A DNA stretch of 7,500 nucleotides from an uncultured Lachnospiraceae bacterium. Its GTDB lineage: Bacteria; Bacillota; Clostridia; Lachnospirales; Lachnospiraceae. The notes under the pieces are model-generated. The model saw nothing but the letters and a program-made list of their open reading frames with translations, was not told where the DNA came from and searched no databases. Shown here one piece after another: positions 1-5,670 of this stretch. The translations under genes and the position numbers were made by a program. The stretch lies in contig CAJTMZ010000109.1 of the NCBI GenBank assembly GCA_910577445.1, positions 1 through 7,500 of the forward strand, in the 5' to 3' direction. The first letter of the stretch is position 1; each line of letters starts with the position of its first letter.

Positions 1-45
1 CCTGGTCCCAAACCAGGCGCTCTAGCCAAGCTGAGCCACACCCCG
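1..45 (-). tRNA. tRNA-Pro (anticodon UGG), 5' part only
   Basis: The 5' 45 nt of a proline tRNA, cut by the left window edge. Read on the minus strand from base 45 it folds as: acceptor 5' strand CGGGGTG (7), TG, D stem GCTC, D loop AGCTTGGCTA, D stem GAGC, one linker G, anticodon stem CCTGG, loop TTTGGGA, stem CCAGG. The two anticodon strands pair perfectly and the loop holds the anticodon TGG, which reads CCN proline codons. The 5' C1 fits the unusual C1 start of bacterial proline tRNAs. The variable loop, T arm and acceptor 3' strand lie outside the window, so CCA encoding cannot be judged and further tRNA genes may follow. It has its own promoter at 84-112. Confidence 0.96.
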
Positions 46-83
46 CAAAATCCTGCTGCACTCTCTCACGCAACGCAAAACCT

Positions 84-112
84 ATTATAAAAGATACCCC
101 TGCTTCTGTCAA
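84..112 (-). promoter_or_regulatory. Perfect consensus sigma-A promoter of tRNA-Pro
   Basis: On the minus strand, -35 TTGACA (107-112) and -10 TATAAT (84-89) both match the consensus exactly, with an optimal 17-bp spacer (90-106). Bases 113-145 just upstream are almost pure A/T with A- and T-tracts, like an UP element that binds the RNA polymerase alpha subunit. The expected start near base 76 gives a leader of about 31 nt, to be removed by RNase P at base 45. This is what a strongly transcribed stable-RNA gene should look like. Confidence 0.93.
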
Positions 113-137
113 CAAATTTTTTAAATTTTATTGTTTT

Positions 138-617
138 TTATATGTAATTTATGGAAAAGCGCGCTTCTCCCGCCTTATCCAGTTCCATTATAATATAAGA
201 AGGTCTTCTTCCCTCCTGTCTGGGATAGGACAGACTCCCCGGATTTATTGCGATAAGTCCGTCCCCGATATCCACCACAGGCTTATGGGTGTGGCCGTAC
301 ATCACGATATCCGCTCCCCGGATTTTCGCTTCCTTTTTCAGATATTCATTTCCCATGGAAACGCAGTAGTTATGTCCGTGGGTGAGCCAGACCTTATATC
401 TGCCTATCCGGAAATCTTTTTCCCGGGGAAGGTCTGAAAAAAAATCGTTATTTCCCACAACCATCTGAACCGGGCACCCTGCCGCCTGGGCTATCAGATA
501 TTCGCTTTGCTCTATGTCCCCGCAGTGAATCACCATATCCACGGGTCCGTTCTTTTCAAGGGCCTTTATATAATTATCGTTTTTCCGATGGGTATCGCTG
601 ACAATCAGAATTTTCAT
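138..617 (-). CDS. yfcE: YfcE/MJ0936-family metallophosphodiesterase
   Basis: A 159-residue calcineurin-like phosphoesterase, expected to be cytosolic and to hydrolyse phosphodiesters with two bound divalent metals. The full metal-ligand set is visible in order: D8 and H10 in SDTH, D34 in CGD, N57 in GNND, H80 and H82 in THGH, H109 and H111 in GHTH. Length matches the single-domain YfcE family (about 155-185 residues), with no signal peptide or membrane segment. The ATG at 617 is chosen because AAGGAG (623-628) sits 5 nt upstream; the in-frame GTG at 623 overlaps that ribosome binding site. The start overlaps the rdgB stop as ATGA (614-617), implying translational coupling. The physiological substrate of the family is unsettled; E. 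coli YfcE acts on model phosphodiesters. No GC-stem terminator follows the stop, so read-through toward the tRNA is possible. Confidence 0.93.
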   Translation of the reverse strand: MKILIVSDTHRKNDNYIKALEKNGPVDMVIHCGDIEQSEYLIAQAAGCPVQMVVGNNDFFSDLPREKDFRIGRYKVWLTHGHNYCVSMGNEYLKKEAKIRGADIVMYGHTHKPVVDIGDGLIAINPGSLSYPRQEGRRPSYIIMELDKAGEARFSINYI

Positions 618-1258
618 ATACACTCCTTCTTTGTACCGTAAATGGCAGACAACTGCCGTTTCATGGCACGAAGCGCCTTCCCTCTGTGACTGATTTTATT
701 CTTTTCTTCCTCTGTCAGCTCCGCCGTGCTTCTCTGAAATTCCGGAACCATGAAAATCGGGTCGTAGCCGAAGCCGTTTTCACCCTTTTCCTCATAACCA
801 ATCCATCCTTCCACCGTGGCAAGCTCCGTCAGGGTCTGACCGTCAGGAAGCGTGCACGCAATGGCGCAGACGAATCTGGCCGTTCTTTTTTCCTCCGGAA
901 CGTTTAAAAGCCGCTCCAGAAGATTTCCGTTTTTTTCATGGTAAGAAGTATCCTCCCCCAGATATCTGGCGGAGTAAATTCCCGGCTCTTTATTTAGATA
1001 ATCAATTTCGAGGCCGGAATCATCGGCAAGCACAATGGCCTCCTCTCCCGCCTCTTTTGCGGCGCGTGCCACCGCCTGAGCTTTTATCACCGCGTTTTCC
1101 GTAAAACTTTTCCCGTCTTCCACAATATCAATGGCAAGTCCCGCCTCTTTCATGGAAAGGATTTCCGCCGGCTGGCCGCCTATCCGAAGCCCTGCAAGAA
1201 TCATTCGGATTTCTTTCATCTTTCCGGCATTGCCCGTGGCAAAAACAATCTTGTGCAT
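614..1258 (-). CDS. rdgB: XTP/dITP diphosphatase (RdgB/HAM1 family)
   Basis: A 214-residue nucleotide house-cleaning enzyme that hydrolyses dITP, ITP and XTP to monophosphate and pyrophosphate, keeping deaminated purines out of DNA and RNA. Family motifs occur in order: ATGNAGKMKE (7-16, nucleotide and phosphate binding), EDGKSFTENA (47-56), LADDSGLE (77-84, metal/catalytic acids), PGIYSARY (92-99), NGFGYDPIF (161-169, base recognition) and ISHRGKA (189-195). Length is close to the usual 195-205. The frame stays open 34 codons further upstream, but that extension is Arg-rich and unlike family N-termini, while the ATG at 1258 gives the classic start and has GGAGG (1268-1272) 9 nt away. An ATG at 1267 abuts that site directly and is less likely. 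It lies 116 bp after rlmL and overlaps yfcE by 4 bp; rdgB-yfcE pairing is common in Firmicutes. Confidence 0.96.
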   Translation of the reverse strand: MHKIVFATGNAGKMKEIRMILAGLRIGGQPAEILSMKEAGLAIDIVEDGKSFTENAVIKAQAVARAAKEAGEEAIVLADDSGLEIDYLNKEPGIYSARYLGEDTSYHEKNGNLLERLLNVPEEKRTARFVCAIACTLPDGQTLTELATVEGWIGYEEKGENGFGYDPIFMVPEFQRSTAELTEEEKNKISHRGKALRAMKRQLSAIYGTKKECI

Positions 1259-1267
1259 TCTCCTCAT

Positions 1268-1272
1268 CCTCC
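1268..1272 (-). promoter_or_regulatory. Ribosome binding site that fixes the rdgB start
   Basis: GGAGG on the minus strand lies 9 nt before the ATG at 1258. A nearby in-frame ATG (1265-1267) directly touches it and cannot use it. This supports starting RdgB at its conserved N-terminus rather than further upstream. Confidence 0.75.
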
Positions 1273-1306
1273 GCAATTCTTTCTCAGGATTTTCCCGGGG
1301 AATTTC

Positions 1307-1374
1307 CGCCGGCTGCTCCCTCCGGCGCCGGCTAAAACGCCGCCTAACGCTTTGGCGCATTCCCGCTCGCCGGC
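1307..1374 (-). repeat. GC-rich palindromic spacer between rlmL and rdgB
   Basis: The spacer from the rlmL stop to rdgB is strongly GC-rich and contains the palindrome GCCGGC three times (1308-1313, 1327-1332, 1369-1374; each within CGCCGGC on the plus strand), plus the 10-bp palindrome CCGGCGCCGG (1322-1331). In the mRNA one compact hairpin is possible: 6-bp arms CGCCGG/CCGGCG at 1307-1312 and 1322-1327 with a 9-nt loop. No T-run follows, so it is not a normal intrinsic terminator. It may act in mRNA stability or processing between the two cistrons, or be one copy of a dispersed intergenic repeat. The last two readings are inference. Confidence 0.5.
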
Positions 1375-2526
1375 TTAAGGTACGGACCGCCGCTCCGGTT
1401 TCGGTCCGGGAAACTGATAGAAGTAGGTTTTCATCATTCCGTTATAGATTTTCCTGTTCTTTGCCGCTTTCAGTCCCATAACGTTTTCCGCGCTTTCATA
1501 GGCGGTGATGATATACATGGACCAGGAATCCAGCGCCTCAAAGCGCTCCCCCAGGGCTTTGTAAATTCCCGGAAGATTTTCCTTTTCCTCCACTCTTTCC
1601 CCGTAGGGAGGATTGGTGATAATAAAACCGTATTTTTTGCTGTGGCTTAATTCCGACACGTCCCGTCTCTGGAAATGAATCATATGCTCCACGCCGGCAA
1701 GCCGGGCGTTTTCCTTTGAAACAGCCACCATTCTCTCGTCGATATCGTACCCCTGAATGTCCGTGCAGACGTCTTTTCTTACCAGCTCTTTCGCTTCCTC
1801 CCGCGCCGCCTTCCATTTTGATTCCGGCGTCAGATGCGTCCATGCCTGTGCCGTAAAGCTCCTGTTCATTCCAGGCGCCATATGCGCCGCCATCATGGCC
1901 GCTTCTATGGGAAAGGTTCCGCTTCCGCAGAAAGGGTCCACCAGAATCCGCTCGTCCCTCCACGGGGTCAGCTTTATCAGAGCCGCCGCGAGGTTTTCCG
2001 CAATGGGCGCTTTGGCCGTGAGCCTCCGATAGCCTCTTTTATGTAAAGAATCCCCGGTAGTATCTAACGCCACCGTCACCTCGTCCTTCATAAGGAACAC
2101 TCTGACGGGAAAGGACTCCCCGCTTTCCGGGAAATAGCCTGTATGATAACCAGCCCTCATCCGTTCCACCATGGCTTTTTTCATAACCGACTGGATATCC
2201 GACGGGCTGAAGAGCTTGCTCTTTATGCTGGCCGCTTTTGTCACCCAGAACTTTCCGTCCTCCGGCAGCCACTCCTCCCAGGGAAGGCTTTTGGTTCCCT
2301 GAAAAAGCCCTTCAAAGGTTTCCGCATGGAAGCTTCCCACTTTAATCAAAACCCTCTCTGCCGTGCGCAGAAAAATATTTGCCCGGCACACGGCTCCGGC
2401 GTCGCCCCTGAAAGTGATGCGGCCGTCCTCAACCTTCACTATTTCATATCCCAAATCCGAAATTTCCCGTTTCAAGACGGCCTCAAGCCCGAAATGGCAT
2501 GGCGCAATCAGTTCATATGTTTTCAT
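1375..2526 (-). CDS. rlmL: RlmL/YpsC-type class I SAM-dependent RNA methyltransferase
   Basis: A 383-residue THUMP-containing RNA methyltransferase of the YpsC/RlmL family. E. coli RlmL makes m2G2445 in 23S rRNA; the same target is inferred here, not shown. Residues 1 to about 155 hold the N-terminal ferredoxin-like plus THUMP RNA-binding region, ending in the family hallmark DSLHKRGYR (159-167). Residues 176-375 form the Rossmann methyltransferase (UPF0020) with SAM motif I DPFCGSGTFPIEAA (197-210), the acidic SAM-binding GYDIDE (259-264) and catalytic NPPYGER (305-311) typical of N2-guanine or N6-adenine methylation. Length fits Gram-positive homologues; the RlmK half of the E. coli fusion is absent. 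AAAGAGGT precedes the ATG at good spacing. It is the first gene of the rlmL-rdgB-yfcE operon, with its own promoter at 2597-2626. Older databases often mislabel this family as a DNA methylase. Confidence 0.93.
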   Translation of the reverse strand: MKTYELIAPCHFGLEAVLKREISDLGYEIVKVEDGRITFRGDAGAVCRANIFLRTAERVLIKVGSFHAETFEGLFQGTKSLPWEEWLPEDGKFWVTKAASIKSKLFSPSDIQSVMKKAMVERMRAGYHTGYFPESGESFPVRVFLMKDEVTVALDTTGDSLHKRGYRRLTAKAPIAENLAAALIKLTPWRDERILVDPFCGSGTFPIEAAMMAAHMAPGMNRSFTAQAWTHLTPESKWKAAREEAKELVRKDVCTDIQGYDIDERMVAVSKENARLAGVEHMIHFQRRDVSELSHSKKYGFIITNPPYGERVEEKENLPGIYKALGERFEALDSWSMYIITAYESAENVMGLKAAKNRKIYNGMMKTYFYQFPGPKPERRSVP

Positions 2527-2547
2527 AAATACCTCTTTCCAATCGCC

Positions 2548-2586
2548 GGCAGGGCTCTAAACCGCAGATTTTCCGTCTCCCCTGCC
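2548..2586 (-). promoter_or_regulatory. Potential hairpin in the rlmL mRNA leader
   Basis: Perfect 7-bp arms GGCAGGG (minus strand 2580-2586) and CCCTGCC (2548-2554) enclose a 25-nt loop. The first arm starts only a few nt after the expected transcription start near 2590, and the second ends about 10 nt before the ribosome binding site. A 5'-terminal stem can protect mRNA or modulate translation. No riboswitch or T-box consensus is recognisable. Function is inferred from structure only. Confidence 0.4.
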
Positions 2587-2596
2587 ACATTCACCT

Positions 2597-2626
2597 ATTA
2601 TACGGTATTTTATGAAATTATGCCAG
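2597..2626 (-). promoter_or_regulatory. Sigma-A promoter of the rlmL-rdgB-yfcE operon
   Basis: A perfect -10 TATAAT (2597-2602) with a four-of-six -35 CTGGCA (2621-2626) at an 18-bp spacer. It lies in the 140-bp gap between the permease stop and rlmL and gives a leader of about 64 nt. It separates the housekeeping operon from the resistance module, although no intrinsic terminator is seen between them. Confidence 0.75.
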
Positions 2627-2666
2627 TATGCATTTTGAAAATCCAAATATTTTTGCGAATCCCGGT

Positions 2667-4712
2667 TTAATCCCTCCCTCCATGCTTCACAATACCGTAA
2701 TAGGCTCTTGCCGTAATCATGTAGCTTGCGCCGTACACCGCGATGAATAAGACAGCCACGCCCGCCGTGCTCCCCAAAAGGATATCCGTACGGAAAAACG
2801 ACAGCGCCGCCATCAGCCCCTTTACCATAAACATTCCCGCCGCCGTGTGGAGAACCGCTCCCACAAGAGGCAGCCCGAACACCATCAGAATCTGCCTGCG
2901 GACCGTGCCGCGGATTTCCGTATCGCTCATGCCCACTTTCTGCATGATATCGAAGTTATTCCTGTCCTCATAGCCTTCCGTAATCTGCTTATAATACATA
3001 ATCAGAATCAGGCACATGAAGAAAATTATACCGAACAGTACGCCGATAAATAAAAGCGCGCCGTACATGACTTCCAACTCGTTTCTGCTCTCCGCTCCGT
3101 TTGAAATCTTCAAAAATCCGGGCCGGCTCTGGCACCACTGTGCAAATTCGTCCAAAAAATCCGTCTTTTCTTTGTCCCTTCCCTGAAGAAGTATCCGGAC
3201 AAACTGCGCCCCGCCTGCCGCGAAGGCGTCCATATCCTCCACACCGTTCGCCTCGCCAAAAGCCCTTACGCAGGCGTCCTTTACCGTTTCGTCTTTCACC
3301 ACCATAAGATAAGACGCCATGAAAGTATTATCCTTTGCCTTTGGCTCCGGGAAGAATTTTTCAGCTTCTTCCGCAATCAGGAACTCTTTTCCGAAAAAAT
3401 CAACCGTATCAAAGCCGTAATCACTGCCGCTGCAATAGATAAGCGCCTCATTGCCGGCAAGAGAAACTGCCCCGTTCTCGATTTTATTGTAATCCTCAAG
3501 CGTCATAAGGGCCAGTTTGTAATCCTCCGCGTAGGCGTCAACTCCTGATACGCCGTCCTCCTTTGTCCTTACCGTAAACCGGTTTCCGCTCTGACTTACG
3601 GACAGCTCCGTCTGTTCGTAAACATCCACCCGCTCCGCTTTCAGCCCATACTTTTTTTCCAGAGCCGCTATCTCCCGCTCCGTTTCCTCCGTCGTGATTT
3701 TCCCTTTCCCGTACTGCGCCGTCATATCATAAGGATTGATGAAATGCACGATGCTGTCCATCCCCGCATAAAGCGCCGCCGTGCAGATTAGCGTAATGAT
3801 TACCATCGTCGAAAAAATGCAGATATTGGAGAGCCCTGCCGCATTCTTTTTCATGCGGTAAAGCATACCCGAGATTGTAATAAAATTTCCGGATTTATAA
3901 TAAACGCCCTTTCTGGACTTCATCCACTTTAAGAACGCGATGCTTCCCGCCGCAAACAAAAGGTATGTTCCGACTATCACGCAGAAAACCGCCAGGAAAA
4001 AGTCGATGAATATCATGCTGTTTAATTCCGAAGTGACGGAGAAGTAATACCCTCCCGCTATGGCGGTCACTCCCAAAATGGCAGAGAGCCATAAAAACTT
4101 CGGCTCCTTTTCCCCTTTCCTGCTCCCGCTCATCAGCTCAATGGGTTTCGCCTTTCCAACCTGTATAAGCCCCTCCAGAAGGTTCACCGTGTAGATACAC
4201 AAAAAGTAAATCACTGTTTCCCGCAGAGCCTTCGAATGAATAACAAACTGAACGTCCACCGGCAGCCTGCACATCCGAAGCAGCACCATAAACAGCAGCT
4301 TTGAAAGGGCCAGTCCGAAAACCACTCCTCCCAGAAGGGCGGCGGCGTAAATCAGCGCCGTCTCAAAAAACAGCATACTGCCGATGTGCTTTTTTTCCAG
4401 TCCCAGAATATGATACAGGCCGAACTCTTTCTGACGCCTTTTCATCAGAAAACTGTTTGCGTAAATCAGAAAAAGCAGCAAAATCAATACCAGCAGGCTT
4501 TTTCCTATCCACAGCATTATCCATGCGTAGCTGCTCTTTGGCAGAATTTTGATGATATCGTTATAAAGAATGGACACATACACAAAATAAATAAATACCG
4601 AAAAAATCCCCGCCGCCAGATAGGGAAAATATACATTCCCGTTTCTTATAATTCCCTTTAAGGCCATTACCGGCAGAATTTTTACCGCCGATGATTTTCC
4701 TGTCTTTTCCAT
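2667..4712 (-). CDS. bceB: BceB-type ABC transporter permease (antimicrobial peptide sensing/resistance)
   Basis: A 681-residue membrane subunit of a peptide-antibiotic ABC transporter. Hydrophobic segments fit the ten-helix BceB plan: about 28-50, 64-87, 113-147, 164-182, 206-225, 232-260, 297-317, then a soluble loop of roughly 230 residues (318-548), then 549-574, 605-632 and 644-668. FtsX-like signatures flank it: MKRRQKEFGLYHILGL (90-105) after helix 2 and NNFDIMQKVGMSD (585-597) after helix 8, likely the coupling regions touching the ATPase. By family knowledge the large extracellular loop recognises peptide or peptide-lipid complexes, and the transporter relays flux to the kinase BceS. 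The ATG is 5 bp after the bceA stop; its AGGAGG lies at the end of bceA. The loop looks divergent, so the drug cannot be named from sequence. It is clearly full length, with a charged C-terminus. Confidence 0.93.
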   Translation of the reverse strand: MEKTGKSSAVKILPVMALKGIIRNGNVYFPYLAAGIFSVFIYFVYVSILYNDIIKILPKSSYAWIMLWIGKSLLVLILLLFLIYANSFLMKRRQKEFGLYHILGLEKKHIGSMLFFETALIYAAALLGGVVFGLALSKLLFMVLLRMCRLPVDVQFVIHSKALRETVIYFLCIYTVNLLEGLIQVGKAKPIELMSGSRKGEKEPKFLWLSAILGVTAIAGGYYFSVTSELNSMIFIDFFLAVFCVIVGTYLLFAAGSIAFLKWMKSRKGVYYKSGNFITISGMLYRMKKNAAGLSNICIFSTMVIITLICTAALYAGMDSIVHFINPYDMTAQYGKGKITTEETEREIAALEKKYGLKAERVDVYEQTELSVSQSGNRFTVRTKEDGVSGVDAYAEDYKLALMTLEDYNKIENGAVSLAGNEALIYCSGSDYGFDTVDFFGKEFLIAEEAEKFFPEPKAKDNTFMASYLMVVKDETVKDACVRAFGEANGVEDMDAFAAGGAQFVRILLQGRDKEKTDFLDEFAQWCQSRPGFLKISNGAESRNELEVMYGALLFIGVLFGIIFFMCLILIMYYKQITEGYEDRNNFDIMQKVGMSDTEIRGTVRRQILMVFGLPLVGAVLHTAAGMFMVKGLMAALSFFRTDILLGSTAGVAVLFIAVYGASYMITARAYYGIVKHGGRD

Positions 4713-4717
4713 ACAGC

Positions 4718-5515
4718 CTACACCTCCTGTTCCTTCGTCAAAGCTTCCGTCCGATTATCCCCATTTTCCGTCTGCAGAACCGTCAGCGCGTCGGAAATCA
4801 TTTTATACATCGCCTCATTGCTCTGGTTCCCTTTGTAAATCTGGTGGAAAACACAGCCGTCCTTGATAAACAGCACCCGCCCCGCATGGCTGGCTGCCTG
4901 AATACTGTGCGTCACCATCAAAATGGTCTGCCCCTCCCGGTTCACTTCCCCAAAAAGCCCAAGCAGCTTTCCCGACGCCCGGGAGTCTAACGCGCCGGTG
5001 GGTTCGTCCGCCAGAATGATATCCGGATTTGTGATTAAGGCGCGGCACACTGCCGCACGCTGTCTCTGCCCGCCGGAAACCTCATAGGGATACTTTTCCA
5101 GTACCTGCGTTACCTCCAGCTTATCCGCAAGGGGTCTTAGTCTGCTTTCCATCTCTTTGTGTTCCGTTCCCGCAAGCACCAGCGGCAAATAAATGTTATC
5201 CTTTAAGGACAGCGTATCCAGCAAATTGAAATCCTGAAATACAAAACCAAGGTGCGCCCTCCGGAATGCGCAGATATCCCTGTGCCTGATTTCGGAAAGG
5301 TCCTTCCCGTTTAAAAGAACCTGCCCGCTTGTGGCCTTATCCAGCGAGGCAAGAATATTTAACAGGGTTGTCTTTCCCGAACCCGATTCTCCCATAATCG
5401 CCACATATTCCCCTTCCTCCACGGAAAAATTCACGTCGCTGAGCGCCTGCACCTTTACCGCTCCCAGCCTCGTAGTATATACTTTTTTTACATTTTTAAC
5501 TTCCAGTAATGACAT
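4718..5515 (-). CDS. bceA: BceA-type ABC transporter ATP-binding protein
   Basis: A 265-residue cytosolic ATPase of the MacB/LolD/BceA class that powers the BceB permease. All nucleotide-binding motifs are intact: Walker A GESGSGKT (42-49), Q-loop Q94 in FQDFN, signature VSGGQRQR (146-153), Walker B IILADEP (166-172) with the class hallmark TGALD directly after it, and the switch histidine H203 in VTHS. A short charged tail follows residue 240, slightly longer than usual. The frame opens upstream to 5569, but the ATG at 5515 begins the family start (LLEVKNVKKVY) and has GGGAGG (5522-5527) 6 nt before it. The upstream extension would span the likely transcription start and is rejected. It is transcribed from the BceR-type promoter at 5572-5645 together with bceB. 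The module type suggests peptide antibiotics acting on the lipid II cycle. Confidence 0.95.
   Translation of the reverse strand: MSLLEVKNVKKVYTTRLGAVKVQALSDVNFSVEEGEYVAIMGESGSGKTTLLNILASLDKATSGQVLLNGKDLSEIRHRDICAFRRAHLGFVFQDFNLLDTLSLKDNIYLPLVLAGTEHKEMESRLRPLADKLEVTQVLEKYPYEVSGGQRQRAAVCRALITNPDIILADEPTGALDSRASGKLLGLFGEVNREGQTILMVTHSIQAASHAGRVLFIKDGCVFHQIYKGNQSNEAMYKMISDALTVLQTENGDNRTEALTKEQEV
4723..4728 (-). promoter_or_regulatory. Ribosome binding site of bceB inside the end of bceA
   Basis: A full AGGAGG lies in the last codons of bceA, just before its TAG stop (4718-4720) and 10 nt before the bceB ATG. Ribosomes ending bceA would unload on this site, suggesting coupled translation of the two transporter subunits. 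Confidence 0.8.
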
Positions 5516-5571
5516 AACAAGCCTCCCTGTATTTTCTGAACATCTTTTCAATGCCCTTCGTTCTGTCATTC

Positions 5572-5601
5572 ATTATAGAAAAAGAAGAAATGCGCTGCCA
5601 T
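5572..5601 (-). promoter_or_regulatory. Sigma-A promoter of bceAB
   Basis: A perfect -10 TATAAT (5572-5577) with a weak -35 ATGGCA (5596-5601, four of six) at an 18-bp spacer. A weak -35 is expected for a promoter that needs an activator, and the operator lies just upstream. The predicted start near 5565 leaves a short leader of about 50 nt. Confidence 0.78.
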
Positions 5602-5610
5602 TCATCCGGC

Positions 5611-5645
5611 TTACATTTCTTCCCCAAAACCTTACACTTTTGTCA
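5611..5645 (-). promoter_or_regulatory. BceR-type operator plus an extra half-site
   Basis: On the minus strand TGACA-AAAG-TGTAA (5632-5645) matches the inverted repeat TNACA-N4-TGTAA known for BceR-like regulators. A second TGTAA half-site lies at 5611-5615, exactly 21 bp (about two helical turns) closer to the promoter, so both present the same DNA face. The centres lie about 73 and 48 bp upstream of the predicted start, suitable for activation. BceR-like promoters in Bacillus subtilis are known to use a main and a secondary site; the partner arm of the second site is poorly conserved here. The likely ligand is the response regulator at 6792-7472, giving positive feedback on the transporter. 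Confidence 0.82.
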
Positions 5646-5647
5646 CA

Positions 5648-5668
5648 TACGCGGACTCAGGCCGCGTA
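5648..5668 (-). other. Hairpin after the kinase gene, without T-tract
   Basis: Perfect 7-bp arms TACGCGG and CCGCGTA (5648-5654 and 5662-5668) enclose a 7-nt loop, starting 2 bp after the kinase stop and ending 2 bp before the BceR-type operator. No T-run follows, so it is not a classical intrinsic terminator. It may stabilise the bceRS mRNA 3' end, or partly limit read-through into bceAB. Confidence 0.45.
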
Positions 5669-5670
5669 AC

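Noticed and set aside
1259..1360. N-terminal extension of RdgB by 34 Arg-rich codons
   Set aside because: The extension is the translated GC-rich spacer. Family N-termini begin at the KIVFATGN strand, and GGAGG lies before the ATG at 1258.
2603..2666. Possible terminator after bceB
   Set aside because: The region is A/T-rich with small symmetrical A/T patches, but has no GC stem followed by a T-run; it is better explained as upstream promoter DNA of rlmL.
2143..2670. Plus-strand open frame (175 codons) opposite the start of rlmL and its promoter
   Set aside because: It runs antisense through a conserved methyltransferase gene and its promoter region and shows no family features.
5516..5569. 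Upstream extension of the BceA frame
   Set aside because: It would cover the likely transcription start and leader, is unlike family N-termini, and the GGGAGG site favours the ATG at 5515.
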